Source: a bacterium (GTDB lineage: Bacteria; Krumholzibacteriota; Krumholzibacteriia; JACNKJ01). Taken from it: a stretch of 16,130 nucleotides of DNA. The notes below the pieces were generated by a model. The model was not told the DNA's origin and made no database searches. It worked only from the letters and a program-made list of their open reading frames with translations. Position numbers and translations under genes: made by a program. Positions within the stretch are counted from its first letter, which is position 1; each line of letters begins with the position of its first letter. The stretch lies in assembly GCA_014382085.1 (NCBI GenBank), contig JACNKJ010000083.1, positions 1 to 16,130 on the forward strand, written 5' to 3'. This document shows positions 1-5,508 of the stretch, piece after piece.

Positions 1-1
1 A

Positions 2-760
2 GTGGGCAATTGGGAATCAAGTGCTGAGAACTTGCGTGTGGCAACCCAAGATGGGGTAGTATGTATATCCCAAATTGGCGCTAACTGCATGTATTATGAA
101 CAAGATACACCGCCTTATTATGGTGTAGAAGTTAGAAACGGTACGACTTACATTTGGGATGATGGAGTAATTAAAGCTTTTAACAAAGAGGGAGTCCAAA
201 CAGGCACGACCATAGTACCTGGAGGATTGACTTGTATTAATTTTGTTGTAATTGGGGATGGGCGATTCGCCTTGCTCAGAAATATGGCAGATGAGGTTGT
301 ATTTATCCGGGATTCTGAAATAATTCAAACAGTTAAGATACTAGAAGAACCTGATTCGGAAGCACAAAATCTTGATGGCGTTGTTGTGGGAAACCGCTTA
401 ATCATTTCTGAAGATGGCCATAATCATGTGTTATCTATAGACCTGCAAACATACGAACTATCATTATTTAAAGACTTATCAGGCTGGCCAGGGTGGATTG
501 GCGCCATTGAATACAGCAATGGCTCTTATTACATAGCAACTTTCGACGAAGTAATTTTGGTGTTTCAAGAGGGTGGAGATGCAGAACCTCTTGTCACTCT
601 ACCCGAAGAGAATTTAACAGGTATCGTTGTCTTCAACAACTATGCATTTGTAACTGTAAACTTTGCCGATATGATATATAAAGTCAACATTCAAACTGGT
701 TCTTACGACACTTTTGCAACCGGACTTAATTATCCAACGGATATTGAACTCATTCAGTGA
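2..760 (+). CDS. beta-propeller-like protein, 5'-partial
   Basis: The frame is open from the window edge, so the 252 residues seen are probably the C-terminal part of a longer protein; the GTG at position 2 has no visible ribosome-binding site and is not trusted as the start. The sequence is made of short beta-strand blades such as 'LIISEDGHNHVLSIDLQT', 'SNGSYYIATFDEVILVFQ' and 'NYAFVTVNFADMIYKVNIQ', spaced about 40-45 residues apart, and ends 'GLNYPTDIELIQ'. This is the pattern of NHL/YVTN/SMP-30-type beta-propellers. No catalytic motif is visible, so the function is unknown. The DNA is clearly AT-richer (ATT, AAT, TTA codons) than the rest of the window, which suggests transfer, possibly as cargo of the element whose integrase lies 0.75 kb downstream. 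Fold class is a moderate inference; the coding call is firm. Confidence 0.7.
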   Translation: MGNWESSAENLRVATQDGVVCISQIGANCMYYEQDTPPYYGVEVRNGTTYIWDDGVIKAFNKEGVQTGTTIVPGGLTCINFVVIGDGRFALLRNMADEVVFIRDSEIIQTVKILEEPDSEAQNLDGVVVGNRLIISEDGHNHVLSIDLQTYELSLFKDLSGWPGWIGAIEYSNGSYYIATFDEVILVFQEGGDAEPLVTLPEENLTGIVVFNNYAFVTVNFADMIYKVNIQTGSYDTFATGLNYPTDIELIQ

Positions 761-1125
761 CACTTAAGGAAGTATCATCCGATATACTTCACTTCAGTAA
801 CTCGCTGTTCTCAGACGAGTGACCGATTTGGAATGCGACCGCGAGGGGACGTCCTGCTGCCGCTTCCGATACGGGCAGCCGTTAGCCCTAAGTGCTGTGT
901 AGCCGGACTTGAATGTAGTGCTTCCGCCAGGCATCGATCAATGCGTACAGTCCAATCTGGCGCAGCTATCTTGCTCGACAGCGACCTTGGAGCGCCGATC
1001 CCCTCCGGATGCGTCACTGACTGTGGAGGTCGAGCCAAGTTCGCGACTCTCAAGCACACCTCGGTATCCAGCCGCTGGGGAATTCGAAAACTAGCTGTAG
1101 AATCTACGAGGGCCAGATAGACAGA
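761..1125. other. unexplained 365-bp stretch between propeller gene and terminator
   Basis: No convincing gene is seen. Overlapping reading frames of 60-106 codons exist on both strands, but none has a ribosome-binding site, a recognisable domain or plausible composition (rich in Arg, Ser and Pro). Base composition switches here from AT-rich to GC-rich. Small dyads are present: ACTCG/CGAGT near 800-822, GCTGCC/GGCAGC near 856-879, and CACTTA at 761-766 with TAAGTG at 889-894. A structured RNA or a recombination site is possible but not demonstrable from the sequence. Confidence 0.4.
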
Positions 1126-1165
1126 CCCCACCCCCCTTCATCGAGGGGGTAGGGGGGTGTTTTTC
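1126..1165 (+). terminator. GC-rich hairpin with T tract (intrinsic terminator)
   Basis: CACCCCCC (1129-1136) can pair with GGGGGGTG (1152-1159), and a second G run at 1145-1149 offers an alternative pairing with the same C run. Five T residues follow at 1160-1164. This is the form of a rho-independent terminator reading rightwards. It separates whatever lies upstream from the RHH/integrase operon and would shield that operon from read-through. Confidence 0.6.
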
Positions 1166-1225
1166 GTTGAAACTCGATCGCGTTTCATCACAAGACAATC
1201 CCTTCCCCAGGGCACACCACCGACC

Positions 1226-1254
1226 TTGACAGGGTGCATCACTTATGCTATTAA
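1226..1254 (+). promoter_or_regulatory. sigma-70-type promoter of the RHH-integrase operon
   Basis: A perfect -35 hexamer TTGACA (1226-1231) is followed after 17 bp by TATTAA (1249-1254, four of six consensus bases). The predicted transcript starts near 1261, giving a leader of about 25 nt before the ATG at 1286 that includes the AGGAGG ribosome-binding site. The dyads listed separately overlap this promoter. Confidence 0.6.
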
Positions 1255-1270
1255 CTTAGTGATGTCATCA
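1237..1270. promoter_or_regulatory. candidate operator dyads over the RHH promoter
   Basis: CATCACT (1237-1243) and AGTGATG (1258-1264) form a perfect 7-bp inverted repeat flanking the -10 box. TGATG (1260-1264) and CATCA (1266-1270) form a second dyad around T1265. The pentamer CATCA/TGATG therefore occurs three times within 34 bp over the -10 and the start site. Ribbon-helix-helix dimers usually bind short inverted or tandem motifs of this size, so autorepression by the downstream 70-aa protein is the natural inference. It is not proven by the sequence. Confidence 0.5.
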
Positions 1271-1285
1271 AATAGGAGGCCATCG

Positions 1286-1498
1286 ATGTCAGCACGTCCG
1301 AATAAGGGCCCAGCGCGCCGAATGACCATCTACCTTCGCCCACCTGAGGCTATCGAAAAGCTAAAGATCATCGCTGTCCTGGAAGACAAGAGCGTAATCG
1401 ACCTGTTCAACGAGGCAGTGGCCGACTTCCTGAAGATGCGAGAGAAGAAGCATAAGGCCGCTCTGACATCGGTCCTGAAGGCCCGCCAAAGCAAGTAG
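1286..1498 (+). CDS. ribbon-helix-helix DNA-binding protein, 70 aa
   Basis: The start is set at ATG 1286 because AGGAGG (1274-1279) lies 6 nt upstream; the frame is open further upstream to 1157, but that part crosses the promoter. The protein has a basic N-terminus, then a strand 'RRMTIYLRP' (residues 11-19), helix 1 'EAIEKLKIIAVLEDK' (21-35), a turn at Ser36, and helix 2 'VIDLFNEAVADFLKMREKK' (37-55). This is the MetJ/Arc/CopG-like RHH layout. A basic tail 'LKARQSK' follows. The stop TAG overlaps the AGGAGG ribosome-binding site of the integrase gene, so the two are probably translationally coupled. Likely role (inference): autoregulator of the integrase operon, or a directionality or partition factor. 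An antitoxin role is less likely because its partner is a recombinase rather than a toxin. Confidence 0.8.
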   Translation: MSARPNKGPARRMTIYLRPPEAIEKLKIIAVLEDKSVIDLFNEAVADFLKMREKKHKAALTSVLKARQSK

Positions 1499-1507
1499 GA
1501 GGATTCC

Positions 1508-2632
1508 ATGGCCTGTGTGAGGAAAATCGGGAAACGCTGGGTGGCTGACTACTGCGACGCCCAGGGCAAGCGCCATCGCGAGTTCTGCCGTATCAAGCGG
1601 GAAGCCGAAGATCTCCTTGCCAAGCGACTCGAGGAGATTGGGCAGGGACGATTCAACGCCGACGGTCGTAAGATCACCTTCGCTACTTTTGCCCAGGGCT
1701 GGCTAGAGGCTAAGTCGGCCAGTTGGGCTCCCAATACCTTGGACATTCACAGAAATTCGGTCCACCGCTACCTCTGCCATGCTGATTTCGGCCTAGGCCG
1801 ATACCGTGTCGCCAACATCGATCTGCGGGCCGTGGAGGGCTTCAAGGCTGCCCTGATGGAGCACAGCCCCCACCTGAGCCATCGGACCGTGAATCTCGTC
1901 CTTACAAGCCTGGGCGCAATCATGAAGCACGCTGTACGGCACGGCCTGCGCTCCACGAATCCCGTGGAGTTCGTTGACAGGCTCCCCCAGAAGCGGAAGG
2001 AGATCACACCCCTGACCCCAGTGCAGGTCGAAGCTCTCATGGCCAATGCCAAGGCCCTCGACGAGCAGCAGGCGGCCATCGTTCAGCTCGGGTTGTACAC
2101 GGGGATGAGGCTGGGCGAGATTCTGGCGCTTCGCTGGCGAGATGTGGACCTGCCGGGCATGCACCTGAGCATCCACGGCACGAATTCCCACAAGAGCCAG
2201 CGGGCGCGGTTCCAGGACGCCGGCAGCTTCGGGAATACAAAGACCGATCAGTCTCTGCGCAGGATCAAGCTCAGTGCGACAGGGGCCCAGGTACTCCGTG
2301 AACACAGGATGCTGACCGGAAACCCCGCCCCCACCGCCCTTGTCTTTGCCAACAGCAAAGGGCTTCCTCTCGATCCCAGCAACTTCAGGGACCGCTTCTG
2401 GAATTCCCTGGTCAAGGCAGAAGGCCTGCCGAAGGGCTTCACCTTTCACAGTCTCCGCCACACGTATGCCTCCCACATGCTCTCCTGCGGAGCCCCTGTG
2501 GAGTTCGTCCAGCGGCAGCTCGGACACAGTTCATACCAGACCACACTGAGCGTCTATCGGCACTGGATCCCGGACCGTGACGATCTTCACGCGGACATCA
2601 TCGAGGCCGCTCTGGCATCAAGTGGGCAGTAA
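1508..2632 (+). CDS. tyrosine recombinase / phage-type integrase
   Basis: 374 residues, starting at ATG 1508 with AGGAGG at 1497-1502. Domain order: a short N-terminal arm-binding-like region (about 1-50, 'RKIGKRWVADYCDAQGKR'), a SAM-like core-binding domain (about 56-155) and the catalytic domain (about 165-355). The catalytic residues are all visible: Arg201 in 'TGMRLGEILAL', Lys245 in 'NTKTDQ', His314 and Arg317 in 'HSLRH', His340 in 'QLGHSS' and the nucleophile Tyr350 in 'VYRH'. The enzyme should therefore be active. It would catalyse site-specific strand exchange between element and chromosome. It reads toward the 3' end of tRNA-Val 80 bp downstream, the standard position for an integrase at a tRNA attachment site. 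It is cotranscribed with the RHH gene 9 bp upstream. Element type (phage, ICE or island) cannot be decided from this window. Confidence 0.95.
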   Translation: MACVRKIGKRWVADYCDAQGKRHREFCRIKREAEDLLAKRLEEIGQGRFNADGRKITFATFAQGWLEAKSASWAPNTLDIHRNSVHRYLCHADFGLGRYRVANIDLRAVEGFKAALMEHSPHLSHRTVNLVLTSLGAIMKHAVRHGLRSTNPVEFVDRLPQKRKEITPLTPVQVEALMANAKALDEQQAAIVQLGLYTGMRLGEILALRWRDVDLPGMHLSIHGTNSHKSQRARFQDAGSFGNTKTDQSLRRIKLSATGAQVLREHRMLTGNPAPTALVFANSKGLPLDPSNFRDRFWNSLVKAEGLPKGFTFHSLRHTYASHMLSCGAPVEFVQRQLGHSSYQTTLSVYRHWIPDRDDLHADIIEAALASSGQ

Positions 2633-2641
2633 ATGGGCAGT
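2623..2641 (+). repeat. two direct TGGGCAGT octamers at the integrase 3' end
   Basis: TGGGCAGT occurs at 2623-2630 and again at 2634-2641, one helical turn (11 bp) apart, spanning the integrase stop codon and lying between the integrase and the tRNA-Val 3' end. Integrase arm-type or accessory-protein sites are often direct repeats in this position. Two 8-bp copies could also be chance. Confidence 0.35.
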
Positions 2642-2674
2642 GACCGGCTCTCCGACCCAACCTGAAAAGAAGAA

Positions 2675-2702
2675 CCCTCCCGGAACTCATTGTCCGGGAG
2701 GG
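2675..2702 (-). terminator. intrinsic terminator of the tRNA operon
   Basis: CCCTCCCGGA (2675-2684) and TCCGGGAGGG (2693-2702) form a perfect 10-bp stem with an 8-nt loop. On the minus strand the stem is followed by a T-rich run (TTCTTCTTTTC), which fits termination of the leftward tRNA transcript just past tRNA-Val. On the plus strand only a weak CTTTG follows, so it may also slow integrase transcription from the left. Confidence 0.65.
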
Positions 2703-2712
2703 CTTTGTGGGG

Positions 2713-2785
2713 TGGGCGATACTGGGATCGAACCAGTGACCTCATGCGTGTGAAGCATGCGCTCTCCCACCTGAGCTAACCGCCC
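2713..2785 (-). tRNA. tRNA-Val (CAC)
   Basis: 73 nt without the CCA end, read on the minus strand. Acceptor stem GGGCGGT/ATCGCCC (one G-U pair), D arm GCTC...GAGC, anticodon stem CATGC/GCATG around loop TTCACAC giving anticodon CAC (codon GUG), T arm ACTGG-TTCGATC-CCAGT, discriminator A. CCA is not encoded (ACCC follows). It lies 4 nt after tRNA-Ala in the same transcript, and its 3' end faces the integrase gene, so it is the likely attachment-site tRNA. Confidence 0.95.
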
Positions 2786-2789
2786 ATGA

Positions 2790-2865
2790 TGGTGGACCCT
2801 AGGAGAGTCGAACTCCTGACCTCTGCATTGCGAACGCAGCGCTCTACCAGCTGAGCTAAGGGCCC
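2790..2865 (-). tRNA. tRNA-Ala (CGC)
   Basis: 76 nt including an encoded CCA, read on the minus strand. Acceptor stem GGGCCCT/AGGGTCC contains the G3-U70 wobble pair, the main alanine identity element. The anticodon loop TTCGCAA gives CGC (codon GCG), and the T arm AGGAG-TTCGACT-CTCCT is perfect. It is the first gene of a two-tRNA transcript. Confidence 0.95.
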
Positions 2866-2882
2866 CCTCAAACGGGTCGTCC

Positions 2883-2911
2883 AATTTACTCGAAGGATAT
2901 CCCAAAAGCAA
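2883..2911 (-). promoter_or_regulatory. possible promoter of the tRNA-Ala/tRNA-Val operon
   Basis: Reading leftwards, TTGCTT (2911-2906) is followed after 17 bp by TAAATT (2888-2883), placing a start near 2876, about 11 nt before the tRNA-Ala 5' end. Spacing is ideal but the -35 match is weak (three of six). The -35 overlaps the T-rich tail of the hsp20 terminator. Confidence 0.35.
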
Positions 2912-2935
2912 GCCCCCCCCGAAGGAGAGGGCTTT
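2901..2935 (-). terminator. intrinsic terminator of the hsp20 gene
   Basis: On the minus strand AAGCCC-TCTCC, a TTC loop and GGGGG-GGGCTT make an 11-bp stem (two G-U pairs), followed by GCTTTTGGG. The pairing is better on the minus strand, where the G-T positions are allowed, than on the plus strand, where they become C-A mismatches. It lies 37 bp past the hsp20 stop codon, in the right direction to end that transcript before the tRNA operon. Confidence 0.6.
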
Positions 2936-2971
2936 GACATTAGGAGGGGGAAACATGTTGCTGATACGGAC

Positions 2972-3415
2972 TTACTTCACTTCGATTTCGCGCCCGACGG
3001 CGGTTTTGCTCTTGGGAAGCGTCACGGTGAGCAGGCCGTTCTTGAACTCCGCGCCGATCTTCTCGGTCTCGATTCCGGCCGGCAGTCGGAAGTTGCGCTT
3101 GAAGCTACCACTGAAACGCTCCTGTCGCCGCACCCGGTGACCCTCGGCGTCCTCGGCCTTGGCCATCTCGCCGCTAATCATCAGGAGCCGGTCTTCTACT
3201 TTGAGACTGATATCATTCTTCTCCAAGCCGGGAAGCTCGACAATAATCTCATGCGCACTGTCGGTCTCAACGATATCGGCCCGAGGGGTCCAGGCGCAGT
3301 TGCCGTCCTCGCCGCAGAACTCACCAAAGAGGCGATCGATGTCGGCGAAGGGGTGTCCGTGACGACGCTGATGACGAAGACTCATGGGATGGTTGTTCAC
3401 TTTGATCATGTTCAT
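2972..3415 (-). CDS. small heat-shock protein, Hsp20/alpha-crystallin family
   Basis: 147 residues. The start is ATG at 3415, with GGAG (minus strand; 3422-3425) 6 nt upstream. An N-terminal arm (1-42) contains 'FADIDRLFGEF'. The alpha-crystallin domain (about 43-136) opens 'WTPRADIVETDSAHEIIVELPGL' in style and includes 'RQERFSGSFKRNFRLP' (97-112) and the hallmark 'NGLLTVTLPK' (126-135). The C-terminal tail has an I-x-V motif (Ile144-Val146) used for oligomer assembly. Role by family: ATP-independent holdase that binds unfolding proteins in the cytoplasm under stress. It has its own promoter region (a sigma-54-like site at 3476-3490) and its own terminator. Length and motifs are normal for class A-type bacterial sHSPs. 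Confidence 0.95.
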   Translation of the reverse strand: MNMIKVNNHPMSLRHQRRHGHPFADIDRLFGEFCGEDGNCAWTPRADIVETDSAHEIIVELPGLEKNDISLKVEDRLLMISGEMAKAEDAEGHRVRRQERFSGSFKRNFRLPAGIETEKIGAEFKNGLLTVTLPKSKTAVGREIEVK

Positions 3416-3475
3416 GGCTTTCTCCTTTTGGGGATCTCGGCACTTGCCGATGTTTTCGTGTTTGGTATGCCTACC

Positions 3476-3490
3476 GCAAGCCGGATGCCA
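3476..3490 (-). promoter_or_regulatory. sigma-54 (-24/-12) type promoter of hsp20
   Basis: Read on the minus strand: TGGCATC, CGGC, TTGC. This fits the consensus TGGCAYR-N4-TTGC with exact spacing and both the invariant GG (-24) and GC (-12). A start near 3465 would give an untranslated leader of about 50 nt before the hsp20 ATG at 3415. Sigma-54 control of a small heat-shock gene has precedent in E. coli ibpB. No good sigma-70 promoter is seen nearer the gene. Confidence 0.5.
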
Positions 3491-3493
3491 GAA

Positions 3494-3523
3494 TTGAACT
3501 TGGACTTGAACTTGAACTGGGAC
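3494..3523. repeat. five tandem 6-bp repeats (TTGAAC type) upstream of hsp20
   Basis: On the plus strand the 30 bp read TTGAAC, TTGGAC, TTGAAC, TTGAAC, TGGGAC: three exact units and two units with one change or more. On the minus strand the repeat unit is GTTCAA and the array ends 3 bp before the -24 element. It is noncoding for the hsp20 gene and resembles either a regulator-binding iteron array or a slippage-prone microsatellite. Confidence 0.65.
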
Positions 3524-3689
3524 AAGGAGTTAGTGAGACTAGCGAGGTTATTCTCAGAATTCAGCCCATGAATTCGCGACATGCTGTCACAAGGCTGCAA
3601 TGCCATGTTGGCGTATTTCTGCCGAATCCTGCCAGCGGGACAGTTCCGGCGTCAGGCCTCTGGAAAATTCAGGCCGCTAAGCTTACTCT

Positions 3690-3707
3690 GATAATATTCC
3701 ACGGAGG
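3690..3707 (+). promoter_or_regulatory. -10 box and ribosome-binding site before the aminotransferase
   Basis: GATAAT (3690-3695, five of six -10 consensus bases) precedes GGAGG (3703-3707), which lies 6 nt before the ATG at 3714. No convincing -35 is seen at 16-18 bp, so promoter strength is uncertain. The rest of the 298-bp gap between hsp20 and this gene (3416-3713) contains the sigma-54 site and the hexamer array, and nothing else I can name. Confidence 0.4.
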
Positions 3708-3713
3708 ATCCCC

Positions 3714-4916
3714 ATGATGAAGACTGAAGTGAAACTGTCCCGCCGAGGCGAGAACGCGCCGGCCAGCCCCATTCGCCGCCTGGTTCCCTTCGCCGATGCG
3801 GCCCGCGCGAGCGGTGCGCACGTGTATCACCTGAATATCGGGCAGCCGGATATTGAAACTCCGGTCGAGATGCTGAATGCCTACCGGAGTTTCACGGGCC
3901 CGGTTCTAGCCTATGGCCCCAGTGCGGGTATTCAGGAGTATCGACAGGCCGTGGCAAACTATTGGAAGCAATTCAATGTGGAGATCTCCGCCGACGAGAT
4001 CCTCGCCACCACCGGCGGCAGCGAGGCCATCAATTTCGCCATGTTGGCCATCTGCGATCCGGGCGATGAAATTCTCGTGCCCGAACCCTTCTACACCAAC
4101 TACCTGGGCTTCGCCGAAGCGGCTTCCGTGAAGATCGTGCCTCTGCCCACCAGCGTTGAAAATGGCTTCCGCCTGCCTAGTCGCGAAACCATTGAGGCGG
4201 CCATCAGCGAGCGCACGCGGGGAATCATGTACAGCAATCCCGGCAATCCAACGGGCGTGGTTTACACTCGCGAGGAAATGCAGTTGCTCGGCGACATCGC
4301 CGCGGCACACGGGCTCTACCTATTAGCTGATGAAGTCTACCGCGAGTTCGTCTATGAGGGCGCGGAATTCACAAGCGCCTTTCACCTGGAAGGACTGGAC
4401 GATCGCGTCATCGTTTTGGACAGCGTAAGCAAACGCTTCAGCGCCTGCGGGGCGCGCGTGGGCTACCTTGCCACACGAAACAAGGACGTGATCGAATCGG
4501 CCATCTGCTACGGACAGGCACGTCTCTGCCCCCCCACCGTAGATCAGATTGCCGCCGCGGCCGCCTTCAGCGCGCCGCCATCCTATTTGGAGAAGGTGCT
4601 CGAAGAGTACGGCAAGCGTCGCAACGTTCTGCATGAAGAATTGCAGAAGATACCCGGCGTCACCGCGCACAAACCCGCGGGCGCATTCTACGCGGTTTGC
4701 AAACTTCCCGTGAAAGACGCCGAGGCTTTCGCCATTTGGTTGCTCACCGATTTCCGCGTGGACGGCAAGACCGTTATGGTCGCCCCCGCCAACGGTTTCT
4801 ACGCAACACCCGGCAAGGGCTTGGACGAAGTGCGTATCGCCTACGTTCTGAACGTGGATGATCTACGCGCGTCCATGGACATCCTTCGCCAGGGACTGGA
4901 AGCCTACACGGATTAA
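3714..4916 (+). CDS. class I/II PLP-dependent aminotransferase
   Basis: 400 residues with GGAGG 6 nt before the first ATG (a second ATG follows at once). The fold-type I signatures are in order: 'NIGQPDIETP' (41-50), the PLP-phosphate glycine loop 'TTGGSEAIN' (99-107), 'SNPGNPTG' (174-181, Asn178 hydrogen-bonding the cofactor), 'LLADEVYREF' (203-212, Asp206 to the pyridine nitrogen), the Schiff-base Lys240 in 'SVSKRFSACGARVGY', and substrate-carboxylate Arg374 in 'EVRIAY'. All key residues are present, so the enzyme should be active, moving amino groups between an amino acid and a 2-oxoacid. The 'SKRFSACGARVGY' form is typical of archaeal- and anaerobe-type aspartate/alanine-like aminotransferases. 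The exact substrate cannot be read from sequence. Stands alone, with its own terminator. Confidence 0.93.
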   Translation: MMKTEVKLSRRGENAPASPIRRLVPFADAARASGAHVYHLNIGQPDIETPVEMLNAYRSFTGPVLAYGPSAGIQEYRQAVANYWKQFNVEISADEILATTGGSEAINFAMLAICDPGDEILVPEPFYTNYLGFAEAASVKIVPLPTSVENGFRLPSRETIEAAISERTRGIMYSNPGNPTGVVYTREEMQLLGDIAAAHGLYLLADEVYREFVYEGAEFTSAFHLEGLDDRVIVLDSVSKRFSACGARVGYLATRNKDVIESAICYGQARLCPPTVDQIAAAAAFSAPPSYLEKVLEEYGKRRNVLHEELQKIPGVTAHKPAGAFYAVCKLPVKDAEAFAIWLLTDFRVDGKTVMVAPANGFYATPGKGLDEVRIAYVLNVDDLRASMDILRQGLEAYTD

Positions 4917-4937
4917 GGGCTCCAAGCAATCTTTCGA

Positions 4938-4976
4938 AAATGCCCTCTCCCGATTCTGGGGTCGGGCATTTGTTTG
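4938..4976 (+). terminator. intrinsic terminator after the aminotransferase
   Basis: AAATGCCC (4938-4945) pairs with GGGCATTT (4964-4971), and an inner CCC/GGG extends the stem. TGTTT follows. It lies about 20 bp after the stop codon, in the sense direction. Confidence 0.7.
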
Positions 4977-5036
4977 GAAATTGTAAGGTTCAGGATTTTG
5001 TATGGGCCGCAAATCCGCCACCACTACCCGATTGAT

Positions 5037-5333
5037 TCATGAGGCGATATCACCCAAGCCCGGATCGAACTTTTCCTTTCCAGAAAGCGACCACTCTCGC
5101 TCATGCAGATGCAGATGACAGTTCATGCAAAGCGTGATCAGGTTCTCCTGGGGGTTGTCGCCGCCCAGGATGCGTGGCGAGAGGTGATGGACTTCCGAGA
5201 AGCTGGTGGACAGGCAGCCCCTGGCTTGGCACCGGTGCGGTCGGAGGAGTTTGGTGGTCCGCTTCCAGTCCCCCTCCAGCTTTGAAGCCTCCGGGAGGAG
5301 AGGAGAGCGGGGAAGAAGGAAGTAATCTGGCAA
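5037..5333 (-). CDS. HNH endonuclease-domain ORF, short, possibly a remnant
   Basis: 98 residues. The domain is clear: zinc pair Cys35-x4-Cys40, 'EVHHLSPRILGGDNPQENLITLC' (47-69) with His49/His50 and Asn64, then Cys69-x2-Cys72-His73 and a His-rich 'HLHLHE'. This is the beta-beta-alpha-metal nuclease motif, which cuts DNA with a divalent ion. No ATG opens the frame: the only start is TTG at 5333, 8 codons after an in-frame TAG, and no good ribosome-binding site is seen. HNH modules of this type usually close a longer protein, so this may be the C-terminal remnant of a degraded gene. An ATG-started ORF in the next frame begins just upstream (5349), which would fit a frameshift. The domain call is confident; expression is not. 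Confidence 0.55.
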   Translation of the reverse strand: MPDYFLLPRSPLLPEASKLEGDWKRTTKLLRPHRCQARGCLSTSFSEVHHLSPRILGGDNPQENLITLCMNCHLHLHEREWSLSGKEKFDPGLGDIAS

Positions 5334-5352
5334 CTCGCATGGCGCGCATATC

Positions 5353-5361
5353 TGCTATAAT
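5353..5361 (+). promoter_or_regulatory. extended -10 box TGCTATAAT (upstream copy)
   Basis: TGCTATAAT (5353-5361) is a perfect extended -10 element, identical over nine bases to the one directly before the FG-GAP gene at 5509-5517. No matching -35 is seen. If active it would make a transcript from about 5368 through the 16-bp palindrome at 5419-5434. Confidence 0.4.
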
Positions 5362-5418
5362 ATCAACGCGTTAAACTTCACGAGCGGGGCGTATCCTACC
5401 TTCGAAATCAAACAAAAA

Positions 5419-5434
5419 GTCCACCCGGGTGGAC
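5419..5434. promoter_or_regulatory. 16-bp perfect palindrome GTCCACCCGGGTGGAC
   Basis: The two 8-bp halves are exact reverse complements with no spacer. It lies in the 190-bp gap between the HNH ORF and the FG-GAP gene. On the minus strand it is followed by TTTTTGTTTG, so it could act as a leftward intrinsic terminator (6-bp stem, 4-nt loop) blocking antisense transcription. Alternatively it is a binding site for a dimeric regulator. Confidence 0.45.
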
Positions 5435-5508
5435 GCCGGGATAAGGCGATAACGGTGAACCATGGCTCGTTATGCACACGAAAACAGGAAGAGCCAGATT
5501 TACATCCT

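Noticed and set aside
1..8. AGTGGGCA at the window start matching AGTGGGCA at the integrase 3' end (2621-2628) as att repeats
   Set aside because: Only 8 bp, inside coding sequence at both places and not part of the tRNA; expected by chance.
881..887. GTTAGCC as an integron attC core site after the AT-rich gene
   Set aside because: It breaks the GTTRRRY consensus at position 6, no RYYYAAC partner is found after the stop at 760, and the only long-range dyad (CACTTA/TAAGTG) is 6 bp.
811..1131. Overlapping ORFs of 61-106 codons on both strands
   Set aside because: No ribosome-binding site, no domain, biased Arg/Ser/Pro composition, and the strands contradict each other.
1793..2527. 244-aa minus-strand ORF inside the integrase gene
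   Set aside because: Antisense of a complete tyrosine recombinase with all catalytic residues; typical GC-rich shadow frame.
1286..2632. RHH protein plus partner as a toxin-antitoxin system
   Set aside because: The partner is a recombinase with a full catalytic set; no toxin-like small ORF is adjacent.
3137..3571. 144-aa plus-strand ORF opposite hsp20
   Set aside because: It is the antisense shadow of a clear Hsp20 gene; no domain and no ribosome-binding site.
3412..3606. 64-aa minus-strand ORF just upstream of hsp20
   Set aside because: It lies over the sigma-54 element and hexamer repeats, overlaps the hsp20 start out of frame and has no domain.
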